Positions 17,670 through 26,258 of a stretch of 64,000 nucleotides of DNA are shown here, in pieces (within the stretch, counting starts at the first letter, position 1; each line of letters begins with the position of its first letter). The position numbers and the translations under genes were made by a program. Location of the stretch: contig CAZEIW010000142.1 in NCBI GenBank assembly GCA_964512305.1, positions 1 to 64,000 of the forward strand, written 5' to 3'. Source of the stretch: CAZEIW01 sp964512305 (GTDB lineage: Bacteria; Pseudomonadota; Gammaproteobacteria; Burkholderiales; Burkholderiaceae_F). A model generated the notes under the pieces. It ran no database searches, was not told where the DNA came from, and saw only the letters and a program-made list of their open reading frames with translations.

Positions 17670-18194
17670 TCAGGGCGCGAGTGCGGGGTAGCGCGCCGGC
17701 CGAGTGATGCCGACTTGCGTTTCGTCAAGGACCTGCTCCACGCGCGGCACGCGCCGCACGACGTCGTTCAGGTGCGCCTGCTGGCGCCGCGTGCGCACGC
17801 AGCCCTGCAGGTAGACGAACTTGCGCTGCGTGATCAGCCAGACGCTCGTGTCGCGCAGCGCAGCGTCGGCGGCGACGGCGGCGACGGCCGCCGCGTTGAT
17901 TTCGGGATCGCGGCGATAGGCGTTGCTGTCCTCGCAGCGGCCCGCGAGCCAGCACGAAGTGCCACGCTCGGCGCGGTAGTGGGCCTCGTGGCGCATCTCC
18001 TCTTCGGTTTCCAGCGGGCCCTCGGGCACCGGGCAGCCCGGGTAGCCGCGGGTCGCCGGCGCGAAGGGGTCGTGGAACCAGTTGCGGCGTTCGGCGGCGG
18101 CAGGCGCCTTGCCCGCTTCGCCGGCGCGCGCGGCGGCCAGCGAGGCGGCGAGCGCAGCGGCGCAGACCGTCGCCCGAAGGAGGGCGCGCGACAC
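17670..18194 (-). CDS. BON-domain exported protein
   Basis: A 174-residue protein with a signal peptide from GTG 18194 (SRALLRATVCAAALAASLAAARA). A tryptophan/proline segment follows (RRNWFHDPFAPATRGYPGCP), and then a C-terminal BON domain: DPEINAAAVAAVAADAALRD, SVWLITQRKFVYLQGCV, HLNDVVRRVPRVEQVLDE. BON domains occur in periplasmic or outer-membrane-associated proteins such as OsmY. An in-frame ATG at 18239 would overlap parB, so I chose the GTG 11 bases after the parB stop. The function is unknown; co-transcription with parB is likely only positional. Confidence 0.75.
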   Translation of the reverse strand: MSRALLRATVCAAALAASLAAARAGEAGKAPAAAERRNWFHDPFAPATRGYPGCPVPEGPLETEEEMRHEAHYRAERGTSCWLAGRCEDSNAYRRDPEINAAAVAAVAADAALRDTSVWLITQRKFVYLQGCVRTRRQQAHLNDVVRRVPRVEQVLDETQVGITRPARYPALAP

Positions 18195-18205
18195 CCCGGG
18201 GAGCC

Positions 18206-19087
18206 TCAGCGTCCGAGGCGTTCCAGCAGGCCCTGGCATTGATCGAGGCTGGAGAAGTCGATCACGATCTTGCCGCGGCCGCCGCGGCCGGCGCGGATCA
18301 CGACATGCGTGGCGAGCAGGTCGGACAGCTCCTCCTCGAGACGCGCCAGATCGCGGTCCTTCGGGCGCGGCTGGCGGCGGTGCGCCGGGGCCGAGGCGCG
18401 CTGCACCAGGGTCTCGACCTCCCGCACCGACAGTCCGCGCGCGGCGATCCGGTTGGCGAACTGGATCTGGGCGGCGGCGTCGAGCGGCAGCAGCGCGCGC
18501 GCGTGCCCCATGTCGAGCGCGCCGCCCATCAGGAGCTCCTGTACCGGCGCGGCGAGATTGAGCAGGCGCAGCAGGTTGCTCGTGGCGCTGCGGGAGCGGC
18601 CGATCGCCTGCGAGGCCTGCTCGTGCGTGAAGCCGAACTCGTCGATCAGGCGCTGCACGCCGTGCGCCTCCTCGAGCGGATTGAGATCCTCGCGCTGGAT
18701 GTTCTCGATCAGCGCCATCGCCAGGGCGGCTTCATCCGGCACGGCCTTCACGAGCACCGGGACCTCGGTCAGGCCGGCCAGCTGCGCCGCGCGGTAGCGG
18801 CGTTCGCCCGCGATGATTTCGTACTGATCGCCATCGACCGGCCGCACCAGGATCGGCTGCATGACGCCCTGCGCCCTGATCGAATCGGCCAGCTCGGCAA
18901 GCGCATCGGGGTTCATCCGCGTGCGCGGCTGGTAGCGTCCCGGGCGCATGCGAGCGAGCGGCAGGGTCGGCGGCGAATCGGCAGGCGCGGAGACAGAGGC
19001 CGGCTCGTCCCCGAGCAGGGCGTCGAGGCCGCGGCCGAGGCCTTTCGGGCGTTTGATCACGGTGCGGAGCTCCGGCGGAATCACCAT
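18206..19087 (-). CDS. parB: Chromosome partitioning protein ParB
   Basis: CTP-dependent clamp that loads at parS and organises the origin region. The 293 residues start MVIPPELRTVIKRPKGLGRGLDALLG, the family N-terminus contacting ParA. The CTP-binding segment includes EIIAGERRYRAAQLAG and ENIQREDLNPLEEA. The helix-turn-helix is FTHEQASQAIGRSRSATSNLLRLL. The start at 19087 shares its A with the preceding GNAT stop (TGATG). The frame is open further upstream but without homology. Its targets are the two parS sites at 23479-23532. Confidence 0.96.
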   Translation of the reverse strand: MVIPPELRTVIKRPKGLGRGLDALLGDEPASVSAPADSPPTLPLARMRPGRYQPRTRMNPDALAELADSIRAQGVMQPILVRPVDGDQYEIIAGERRYRAAQLAGLTEVPVLVKAVPDEAALAMALIENIQREDLNPLEEAHGVQRLIDEFGFTHEQASQAIGRSRSATSNLLRLLNLAAPVQELLMGGALDMGHARALLPLDAAAQIQFANRIAARGLSVREVETLVQRASAPAHRRQPRPKDRDLARLEEELSDLLATHVVIRAGRGGRGKIVIDFSSLDQCQGLLERLGR

Positions 19088-19908
19088 CAGACGGGAATCG
19101 GGTCCGCGCCGGGCGCGGCGCGGTACCAGTACGCGTAGCGATCGACGAACCCGAGCCGCCCATACAGCCGGCGCGCGGGCTCGTTCGCCGCATCGACCTG
19201 CAGGTACGCGGTGCGGGCGCCGCGCGCCGCGGCGTGGCGCAGCATCGTCAGCACGAGCGCGCTCGCCAGTCCGAGGCGCCGGTGGCCTGGCGCGGTGATC
19301 ACGTCGTAGATGCCCGCGAGCTGACGTTGCCGCACGCACTGACCGGCGGCAAGCGGCAGGCCGTTCACGGCATGCAGCGCGACCAGTCGCGACGTGCTTC
19401 GGTCGAGCGCCGCGGCGACGAGACGGCGGGCGTGCGCTTCGATCTGGGCGGGTGTCGACTCGCGCAGCGCCCCGACGTGGTGCGCAAACGTGTGCGGATC
19501 GACCTCGAGCACGCGCGCGTCGGCGTGCGGCGGTTCAAGCTGCGTCCCATCGAGAGCCAGCGCCATCACGCGCGATTCGTCGCCCGCGCTGAAGCGCTGC
19601 TGCCCGAGGTAGCGGTCCAGGTCGGGCGGCTGCGAAAACGGCGTGATGCGGAACAGGCACGGAAGGCCGAGTTCGCGGTACCACGCGAGCGCCTCTTCGA
19701 CCTTGGCGGCGAGCGGGCGGCGGCCGGGCGCCAGCGCATTGACCGAGCGCGCGCGCTTGGCCCTGCCCGGATTAAAGCGCAGCAGCCAGCCGTCGATCAG
19801 CAGCTGCTGCGGCGGTTGCGATGCGTTGAGGCCGGCGTCCTCGATCGCGGCGGCCTCGGGATCGTCGGACGGAAGCAGCGCGGCCGGCAGCAGGGAGGGG
19901 TCGAACAT
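19087..19908 (-). CDS. GNAT-family N-acetyltransferase
   Basis: A 273-residue protein whose C-terminal half is a GNAT domain. Acetyl-CoA binding motif A reads YDVITAPGHRRLGLASALVLTMLRHA, and AYLQVDAANEPARRLYGRLGFVDRYAYWYR is the conserved last strand-helix pair. The N-terminal half (WLLRFNPGRAKRARSVNALAP, then LFRITPFSQPPDLDRYLGQQ) resembles the double-domain acetyltransferases of this type. The substrate is unknown. It lies between parA and parB and touches parB by one base, so the three are probably co-transcribed. Whether it modifies a partition protein or is a passenger cannot be told. Confidence 0.85.
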   Translation of the reverse strand: MFDPSLLPAALLPSDDPEAAAIEDAGLNASQPPQQLLIDGWLLRFNPGRAKRARSVNALAPGRRPLAAKVEEALAWYRELGLPCLFRITPFSQPPDLDRYLGQQRFSAGDESRVMALALDGTQLEPPHADARVLEVDPHTFAHHVGALRESTPAQIEAHARRLVAAALDRSTSRLVALHAVNGLPLAAGQCVRQRQLAGIYDVITAPGHRRLGLASALVLTMLRHAAARGARTAYLQVDAANEPARRLYGRLGFVDRYAYWYRAAPGADPIPV

Positions 19909-19965
19909 GGGGGAGAGCTCGCTACGCGCCAGGCGTCCTGCTCCACCGCTTTTCGGAGCTGAGGT

Positions 19966-20739
19966 TCATGGAAAGGACTTCACGCGCTCGATCATTTCGG
20001 CGCCGAACGACAGGTAGGCCTGGGCGCCGCGCGCGGCGCGGTCGTAGACGACGCCCGGGATGCCGTAGCTGGGCGCCTCGGCCAGGCGCACGTTGCGCGG
20101 GATGATGGTCCGGAACACCTTGTCGCCGAAGTGCGACTCGAGCTGGTCCGACACCTGCTGCTGCAGCGTCATGCGGGGGTCGAACATCACGCGCAGCAGC
20201 CCGATGATCTTGAGGTCGGGATTGAGGCCGGCGTGCACGCGCTTGATCGTGTTGACGAGGTCGGTCAGGCCCTCGAGCGCGAAGTACTCGCATTGCATCG
20301 GGATGATCACGCCGTGCGCGGCGCACAGCCCGTTGAGCGTGAGCAGTGACAGCGAAGGCGGGCAGTCGATCAGGACGAAGTCGTACTGGCTGTCGAGCTC
20401 CGCCAGCGCCCGCTTGAGCCGCGTCTCCCGGTGGTCGAGACCGACCAGCTCGACCTCGGCGCCCGCGAGCTCCCGATTGGCGCCCATCAGGTCGTAATCG
20501 CCGGCGCCGGCTCGCTGCACGGCGTCCCGGGGCGCGGCGATGCCCAGCAGGACCTGGTAGACGGTGCTGGGGAGCGAGCGCTTGTCGACGCCGCTTCCCA
20601 TCGTCGCGTTGCCTTGCGGGTCGAGGTCGATCAGGAGCACGCGCTGCTGCTGCTGCGCCAGGCCGGCGGCGAGATTGACCGAGGTCGTTGTCTTGCCGAC
20701 GCCGCCTTTCTGGTTGGCGATGCAGAAGATGCGCGTCAA
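19966..20739 (-). CDS. parA: Chromosome partitioning ATPase ParA (Soj)
   Basis: Deviant Walker ATPase that moves ParB-parS complexes. The family start is RIFCIANQKGGVGKTTTSVN with the signature lysine, followed by LLIDLDPQGNATMGSG and VLIDCPPSLSLLTLNG. I chose TTG 20739, which gives a 257-residue protein beginning TRIFCIANQ and has a GAGG site five bases upstream. A GTG at 20811 overlapping the rsmG stop (GTGA) would add 24 residues and is a fair alternative. Confidence 0.95.
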   Translation of the reverse strand: MTRIFCIANQKGGVGKTTTSVNLAAGLAQQQQRVLLIDLDPQGNATMGSGVDKRSLPSTVYQVLLGIAAPRDAVQRAGAGDYDLMGANRELAGAEVELVGLDHRETRLKRALAELDSQYDFVLIDCPPSLSLLTLNGLCAAHGVIIPMQCEYFALEGLTDLVNTIKRVHAGLNPDLKIIGLLRVMFDPRMTLQQQVSDQLESHFGDKVFRTIIPRNVRLAEAPSYGIPGVVYDRAARGAQAYLSFGAEMIERVKSFP

Positions 20740-20807
20740 GCTGTCCTCGAGGCGGATGTCGATGGCATGCAGGTGCGGCGGCGCGTCGGTCGGGTCGGCG
20801 GGCGCGG

Positions 20808-21479
20808 TCACGCCGGGCGCATCAACACCAGGTGACGGGCTGCGGCAAGATGGGGGACGCGCAGTTTAACCGTGTCGATCACGTGCACATCCTTCGGCAG
20901 CGCGGCGAGCTCGTCCGTCGGGTGCCGGCCCTTCATCGCGATCCAGCGTCCGTCCGGCTTCAGCAGGTGGCGCGTCAGCGCGGCGAAGCGCTCCAGCGTG
21001 GCGAAGGCGCGGGCGACGATGACGTCGAACGCGGCGGCGCGGTAGCGCTCGAGGCGCGCATGAACCACCTCGACATGGGCGAGTTTCAGCTCGAGCTTCG
21101 CCTGCTCCATGAAGGCGCATTTCTTCTCGACCGAATCGAGCAGGGTCATGCGCAGGGCGGGGCAGGCGATCGCGAGCGGGATGCCCGGCAGGCCGGCGCC
21201 GGCGCCGGCGTCGAGAACGCGCAGCCCGGCGGCGGCCCCGCCCACGCGCGCCTCGGTGATCCAGGGCGCGACGGCGAGGCTGTCGAGCAGGTGGTGCGAA
21301 AGCAGGTCTTCGGTCGAGTCGCGGGCCGTCAGGTTGTGGACCCGGTTCCAGCGTTGGAGCAGCCGGGCGTATGCGGTCAATGCCGCCGACTGTTCCTGAT
21401 CGAGAACAATGCCCAGCTCCGAAGCGAGCTCTCGGACCCGGTCGGGCGACAGCTCAAGCGGCGAGTCTTTTGGGGCCAT
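20808..21479 (-). CDS. rsmG: 16S rRNA (guanine527-N7)-methyltransferase
   Basis: SAM-dependent enzyme (GidB) that methylates G527 of 16S rRNA. The 223 residues contain LLQRWNRVHNLTA, the SAM-binding loop LRVLDAGAGAGLPGIPLAIA, and DVIVARAFATLERF. It overlaps the end of mnmG by 26 bases and runs directly into parA, the usual mnmG-rsmG-parA order. Confidence 0.95.
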   Translation of the reverse strand: MAPKDSPLELSPDRVRELASELGIVLDQEQSAALTAYARLLQRWNRVHNLTARDSTEDLLSHHLLDSLAVAPWITEARVGGAAAGLRVLDAGAGAGLPGIPLAIACPALRMTLLDSVEKKCAFMEQAKLELKLAHVEVVHARLERYRAAAFDVIVARAFATLERFAALTRHLLKPDGRWIAMKGRHPTDELAALPKDVHVIDTVKLRVPHLAAARHLVLMRPA

Positions 21480-23409
21480 TCGTCCCGGAATCGGGTCCGG
21501 ACTCGGGGCGGGCGCGCTGGATGCGCTTCAGATGAACCAGGAGCAGCGAGATCGCCGCCGGCGTGACGCCCGACAGCCGGGCGGCCTGTCCGACCGTCTC
21601 CGGGCGGTGGGCGTTGAGTCTCTGGCGCACCTCGATCGAGAGGCCGCGCACCTGGTCGTAGTCGAGCGACGCTGGGATCCGCGTGGTCTCGCGCGACTCA
21701 TGGCGGGCGACCTCGTCCTGCTGGCGCGCGATGTAGCCGTCGTACTTGGCCGCGATCTCGACCTGCCGGGCAACCTCGGCGTCATCGGCGCCGGACACGG
21801 GCAGGCCCAGGGGCGCGCCATCGACGTTGCGCAGGCCGAGAAGGGACGGGTAAGCGACGCCGGGGCGCTTGAGCAGGTCGAAGAGCGTGTGCTCACGTTC
21901 CAGCGCTTTCCCGAGGACGCGCTCTGCTTCGTGAGTTGCAAGTATGCGAGGGTTCACCCACGTCGATTTTAGCCGCTCGACCTCGCGCGCGAGCGCATCG
22001 CGCTTCCGACCGAAGGCTGACCAGCGGATATCGTCGACGCACCCAAGCCGGCGGCCGGCCTCAGTGAGCCTGAGATCGGCATTGTCTTCCCTAAGCGAGA
22101 GGCGGTATTCGGCGCGGCTCGTGAACATCCGGTACGGCTCGGTGACGCCGCGCGATATCAGGTCGTCGACCAGAACCCCGAGATAGGCCTGATCGCGGCG
22201 TGGGCACCACGGCTCGCACCCTGAGACTTTAAGCGCCGCATTGATGCCGGCCAGCAACCCTTGCGCTGCCGCTTCTTCGTAGCCCGTCGTGCCGTTGATC
22301 TGGCCGGCGAAGAAAAGGCCGTCGACGGCCTTGGTCTCGAGAGAGCTGTGGAGGCCGCGGGGATCGAAGAAGTCGTATTCGATCGCATACCCCGGGCGGA
22401 CGAGGTGCGCGCTCTCGAGGCCGCGGATCGAGTGGACGATCGCGAGTTGAACGTCGAACGGCAGGCTGGTCGAGATCCCGTTCGGGTAGAACTCGCGCGT
22501 CGACAGGCTCTCCGGCTCGAGGAAGATCTGGTGCGACTCCTTGGCGGCGAAGCGGTGCACCTTGTCTTCGATGGACGGGCAGTATCGGGGGCCGACGCCC
22601 TCGATGACCCCGCTGTATAGCGGCGAGCGATCGAGGTTGGCGCGGATCAGCGCATGCGTCGTCGCGTTGGTTTGGGTGATCCAGCACGGCAGCTGGCGCG
22701 GGTGCTGTTCGGGTCGACCCAGAAACGAGAACACGGGAACCGGGTCGTCGCCCGGTTGTTCTTCGAGACGGCTGAAGTCGATGGTGCGTCCGTCGATGCG
22801 CGGGGGCGTTCCTGTCTTCAAGCGTCCCTGCGGCAGGCGCAGTTCCTTCAGTCGGGCTGCGAGCGACAGCGACGGAGCGTCGCCCGCCCGCCCCCCTGCG
22901 TGCCTTTCGAGGCCGATATGGATCAAACCGTTCAGGAAGGTCCCGGCTGTGAGGACGACAGCCTTCGCGCCGATGCGAATCCCGGACTCCGTCACCGCCC
23001 CGGCGATTGTTCCGCCGTCGAGGAGGAGATCGTCCACCGCCTGTTGGAAGATCCACAGGTTGGGTTGGTTCTCCAGGCGCTGCCGGATGGCCTTCTTGTA
23101 GAGGAGACGGTCAGCCTGGGCCCGGGTTGCCTGCACGGCAGGCCCCTTCGAGCGGTTCAGGATTCGAAACTGGATGCCGGCTTCGTCGGTGGCCGCCGCC
23201 ATGGCGCCCCCGAGCGCGTCGATCTCCTTCACCAGGTGGCCCTTGCCGATCCCGCCAATCGACGGGTTGCAGGACATTTGACCAAGGGTTTCGAGGTTGT
23301 GCGTCAGCAGCAACGTGCGCGCGCCCATGCGGGCGGACGCAAGGCATGCCTCCGTCCCGGCGTGGCCGCCGCCGACAACAATCACATCGAAATCATGGAG
23401 ATAAGGCAT
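21454..23409 (-). CDS. mnmG: tRNA uridine-5-carboxymethylaminomethyl synthesis protein MnmG
   Basis: FAD protein (GidA) that with MnmE modifies wobble U34 of certain tRNAs. The 651 residues start MPYLHDFDVIVVGGGHAGTEACLASARMG, the FAD-binding motif. They continue with NPSIGGIGKGHLVKEIDALGG, the GTPPRIDGRTIDF segment and the C-terminal helical domain. Length and motifs are normal. Its partner MnmE is also in this window, at 38103-39482. The parS sites lie just upstream of its start. Confidence 0.97.
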   Translation of the reverse strand: MPYLHDFDVIVVGGGHAGTEACLASARMGARTLLLTHNLETLGQMSCNPSIGGIGKGHLVKEIDALGGAMAAATDEAGIQFRILNRSKGPAVQATRAQADRLLYKKAIRQRLENQPNLWIFQQAVDDLLLDGGTIAGAVTESGIRIGAKAVVLTAGTFLNGLIHIGLERHAGGRAGDAPSLSLAARLKELRLPQGRLKTGTPPRIDGRTIDFSRLEEQPGDDPVPVFSFLGRPEQHPRQLPCWITQTNATTHALIRANLDRSPLYSGVIEGVGPRYCPSIEDKVHRFAAKESHQIFLEPESLSTREFYPNGISTSLPFDVQLAIVHSIRGLESAHLVRPGYAIEYDFFDPRGLHSSLETKAVDGLFFAGQINGTTGYEEAAAQGLLAGINAALKVSGCEPWCPRRDQAYLGVLVDDLISRGVTEPYRMFTSRAEYRLSLREDNADLRLTEAGRRLGCVDDIRWSAFGRKRDALAREVERLKSTWVNPRILATHEAERVLGKALEREHTLFDLLKRPGVAYPSLLGLRNVDGAPLGLPVSGADDAEVARQVEIAAKYDGYIARQQDEVARHESRETTRIPASLDYDQVRGLSIEVRQRLNAHRPETVGQAARLSGVTPAAISLLLVHLKRIQRARPESGPDSGTNGPKRLAA

Positions 23410-23478
23410 GGATCAGGCGCCCACACGCAGCCGCACGAACAAGAAAGTATACGGCGGCGGTCGGCGGGGGCCGAAGGC

Positions 23479-23494
23479 TGTTTCACGTGAAACA
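23479..23494. other. parS site 1 (perfect)
   Basis: TGTTTCACGTGAAACA is the perfect 16-base parS palindrome recognised by chromosomal ParB proteins. It lies in the 141-base gap upstream of mnmG, 4.4 kb from parB. ParB is expected to load here and spread. Confidence 0.95.
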
Positions 23495-23516
23495 CGGCAG
23501 CGCCATGGCGTGCCCG

Positions 23517-23532
23517 TGTTCCACGTGAAACA
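23517..23532. other. parS site 2 (one mismatch)
   Basis: TGTTCCACGTGAAACA differs from the consensus parS at one position, and lies 22 bases from the first site. Paired parS sites next to mnmG-parAB are common in betaproteobacteria. Confidence 0.9.
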
Positions 23533-23550
23533 ACCGGCCCTCCGGCGCGA

Positions 23551-24966
23551 TCAGCGCCCGAACTGTGGATGCAGCGCGGTCCCGTGAACCTGAACGCGGA
23601 TCGGCGCCTGAACACGCGTCGCACCCAGATCGACGTGCAGAGTTCCACTCAGCGCCATGTCGGGGCTGACCGTGACCTCGCCGCGCGTGGCCATGGCGCC
23701 TGCGCGCCCCCGGATATTGCGAAGCTGTATTCCCTTCGAGTTCGCAAGAACGGCGATGTCCAGGTCCGTGAAGCGCGTCAACCCACCGCTCGTGCCGCTG
23801 CCCGCGCCCGGGCGAGTCGCGGCATAGCCGAGATTGACACCGTTCAAAGTCGCCCACCGAATGCGTAGCGGGGCTTCGAAACTTGTGTTGGAAACCGCTT
23901 CGACAAGGCTTGCCCCCCGACCCGTCAAGACCGCGTTGAACGCGGCGGTGCCTTGAACAGGCACAAGCGTTCCCGCGGGTGCCGCCTCTCTCGCGGCCGG
24001 AGGGACCAGTTGCAGCATCATCGTCTCGAGATCGAGACCCAGGGTTTGCGCGGTGCCCGACAGGACCCAGCTGCCTTCAGACGAAGCGACCAGATGCCCT
24101 TGAACGACGCCGAAGGATCCGCCCAACGAGAACTGAGGCACCTCGACCCTGGACGGCGACAGGGAACCCAAGGCGAAGATCTCGCTCCACGAGACCTTCG
24201 GGCCGAACGGAAGGACCCAGTTCTGCGCGTCACACTGGAACCGAATCAAACCGGATTGAGGAACCGGCGTCAGCGTGAGGCGCATCTTTCCGGTGGACTC
24301 GGTCTGCACGGCGGAGACCGCCGTGAAATTTCCGTTGGCGTCGCGCGCGAGGTTTGCCTGAAACCGCCCGCTCAACCACGGGTGATCGGAGACCTGGAGG
24401 CGATCGAATCGCATCGCGGATAGCGACTGCGGCAGTGCGTCGCCCAGTTTCGGCAGCAGGTCGAAGAGCGCCCCGATCTGGTCGACCGTGAGCGTCACCG
24501 GCGCCACCACCGCCTCGCCCCAACGCCACCCACGCCCGCGAAGGAACTGCTGCAAGTCCTGGCCGCTGACAGCGAGAGAGACTTCGTCCAGATGAATCCG
24601 GCGGTCGATCTCGATTTCGGTCAAGACCAGGCGAGGCGACGGCGTCAAGGCGAAGCCGCTGCCTCCGATAGAGACGGGCACCCCGAGAGCGGACGAAAGC
24701 CGCTTCGCCACCTGGGGCGCCGACAGAGACTCGCGCCACGAGTTGAATGCCTCGACGACCAGGAACACGAGGCCTGCGGCCACTGCTGCCAGCAGCACGC
24801 GCTTTCCCCATTGCACGATCAAAGTGCGATCGAAGGAAGCGCGGCGCGAGTCCTCCTCGTCCCGCATCCGATCATCGACTTCGCGCTGATCGAGCCGATC
24901 GGGAACGTTCACGGTCGTGATCGCGAAATCGGTTGCAGGAACGTCGTGGCGGCGCAGGCCCTTCAT
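23551..24966 (-). CDS. AsmA-like membrane-anchored protein
   Basis: A 471-residue protein with a charged cytoplasmic N-terminus, one membrane helix near residues 50-70 (RVLLAAVAAGLVFLVVEAF) and a long beta-rich periplasmic part. The C-terminal repeats (GAMATRGEVTVSPDMALSG, then TLHVDLGATRVQAPIRVQVHG) resemble the AsmA/TamB-type C-terminal domain, a group linked to outer-membrane lipid transport. I chose ATG 24966 (MKGLRRHDV), preceded by GAAGGAAG. A perfect palindrome lies about 13 bases upstream, suggesting repression. The parS sites follow its stop. Family placement is from pattern only. Confidence 0.7.
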   Translation of the reverse strand: MKGLRRHDVPATDFAITTVNVPDRLDQREVDDRMRDEEDSRRASFDRTLIVQWGKRVLLAAVAAGLVFLVVEAFNSWRESLSAPQVAKRLSSALGVPVSIGGSGFALTPSPRLVLTEIEIDRRIHLDEVSLAVSGQDLQQFLRGRGWRWGEAVVAPVTLTVDQIGALFDLLPKLGDALPQSLSAMRFDRLQVSDHPWLSGRFQANLARDANGNFTAVSAVQTESTGKMRLTLTPVPQSGLIRFQCDAQNWVLPFGPKVSWSEIFALGSLSPSRVEVPQFSLGGSFGVVQGHLVASSEGSWVLSGTAQTLGLDLETMMLQLVPPAAREAAPAGTLVPVQGTAAFNAVLTGRGASLVEAVSNTSFEAPLRIRWATLNGVNLGYAATRPGAGSGTSGGLTRFTDLDIAVLANSKGIQLRNIRGRAGAMATRGEVTVSPDMALSGTLHVDLGATRVQAPIRVQVHGTALHPQFGR

Positions 24967-24978
24967 CGGACTTCCTTC

Positions 24979-24994
24979 TGTGTGCGAGCACACA
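24979..24994. promoter_or_regulatory. Perfect palindrome upstream of the AsmA-like gene
   Basis: TGTGTGC-GA-GCACACA is a perfect 7-2-7 inverted repeat immediately before the ribosome-binding site of the AsmA-like gene. It is a good candidate operator. Related sequences occur after hemE and upstream of dnaA. The remaining bases of the 263-base gap to livM show nothing recognisable. Confidence 0.45.
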
Positions 24995-25229
24995 CTGACT
25001 TAGATGGGCCGGACTTGGAAACGCCCAGTGAGCAGCCGCGAATTTCCAATGTGCGGCGGCTTCGGACCAGTATCCCCTAGGAACTGGAGAGGACCGCTCG
25101 CTCGGCGCAGAGCAGCATGGAACAGGAGCGGTTTCACGCTCCTCAGGCTTTCGCCGAGGTGGATTCTATCGGCGTCACAAGGGTGTCGCGCGCGGTGTCG
25201 CTTCGGCAGCGCGCCCCGCGACCTGACGG

Positions 25230-26258
25230 CTAGGCCGCGCCGGCGTGGCGGCGCTGCCACCACGCGAGCAATTCGCCCACCACGCCACGCCGGAACGCGG
25301 AGACGCACACGACAAAAATCAGCCCGGTCACGATCGTGGCGGCTTCGCCGAGCCCGCCAAACCATGCGACCCCGGTCCAATGCGCCAGCGCGACGCCGAT
25401 ATCGCCGACCTTGTTCTCGAGTCCGATGATGATCAGGGCACCGACGATCGGACCGATCAGCGTTCCCATCCCGCCGACCAGCACCATCAGGATCACGAGG
25501 CCCGAGGTCGACCAGTGCGCATCGGTCAGGGCGGCGAAGCCGAGGACGAGGGTCTTCATTGCGCCGGCCAGTCCCGACAGCGCCGCCGAAAGCACGAACG
25601 CCAGCAGCTTGAAGCGGGCCGCGGGATACCCGAGCGAGATGGCGCGTGGCTCGTTGTCGCGGATGGCCTTGAGCACCTGGCCGAAGGGTGAGTTCACCGT
25701 CCGCCGGATCAGCAGGAAACTGCCGGCGAAAACGGCGAGCACGACGTAGTAGAGCGTCAGGTCGCTGTCCAGGCTCAGCGCGCCGAGCAGCGTGCCGCGC
25801 GGAACGCCCTGCAGGCCGTCCTCTCCGTGCGTGAATGGCGCCTGCAGGAAGAAGAAGTACACCATCTGCGCGAGCGCCAGCGTGATCATCGCGAAGTAGA
25901 TGCCGCTGCGCCGGATCGCCAATCCACCGACGATCAGCCCCAGCAGGGCGCTGCACGCGACCCCGAACAGCAACCCGAGCTCGGTGGGCCAGCCCCAGAC
26001 CCTCAGGGCGTGTCCGCTCCCATACGCGGCGGCGCCGAAGAACGCGGCATGGCCGAAAGACAGCAGGCCCGTGAAGCCGAGCAGAAGGTTGAACGAGCAT
26101 GCGAACAGCGCGAAGCACAGCACCACCATCACGAACACCGGATAGGCACCGGCGAGCGGCAGCGCCAGCCCGACCGCGAGGAGGAGGAGGTAGACGACCG
26201 CCTCGGGCGACAGCCGCCTGGGCCGTTCAGTTGTGGCGGCGGCGGCGGCCGGCTGCAT
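25230..26258 (-). CDS. livM: Branched-chain amino acid ABC transporter permease LivM
   Basis: Inner-membrane channel subunit of a HAAT-type importer. From ATG 26258 the 342 residues contain about nine hydrophobic helices and the LivM signature NLLLGFTGLLSFGHAAFFG near residues 57-75. The coupling-helix region is IRDNEPRAISLGYPAARFKL. The start overlaps the livH stop by one base (TGATG). It is last in the operon. The substrate may be a branched-chain amino acid, an amide or an aromatic acid; this family is diverse. Confidence 0.92.
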   Translation of the reverse strand: MQPAAAAATTERPRRLSPEAVVYLLLLAVGLALPLAGAYPVFVMVVLCFALFACSFNLLLGFTGLLSFGHAAFFGAAAYGSGHALRVWGWPTELGLLFGVACSALLGLIVGGLAIRRSGIYFAMITLALAQMVYFFFLQAPFTHGEDGLQGVPRGTLLGALSLDSDLTLYYVVLAVFAGSFLLIRRTVNSPFGQVLKAIRDNEPRAISLGYPAARFKLLAFVLSAALSGLAGAMKTLVLGFAALTDAHWSTSGLVILMVLVGGMGTLIGPIVGALIIIGLENKVGDIGVALAHWTGVAWFGGLGEAATIVTGLIFVVCVSAFRRGVVGELLAWWQRRHAGAA

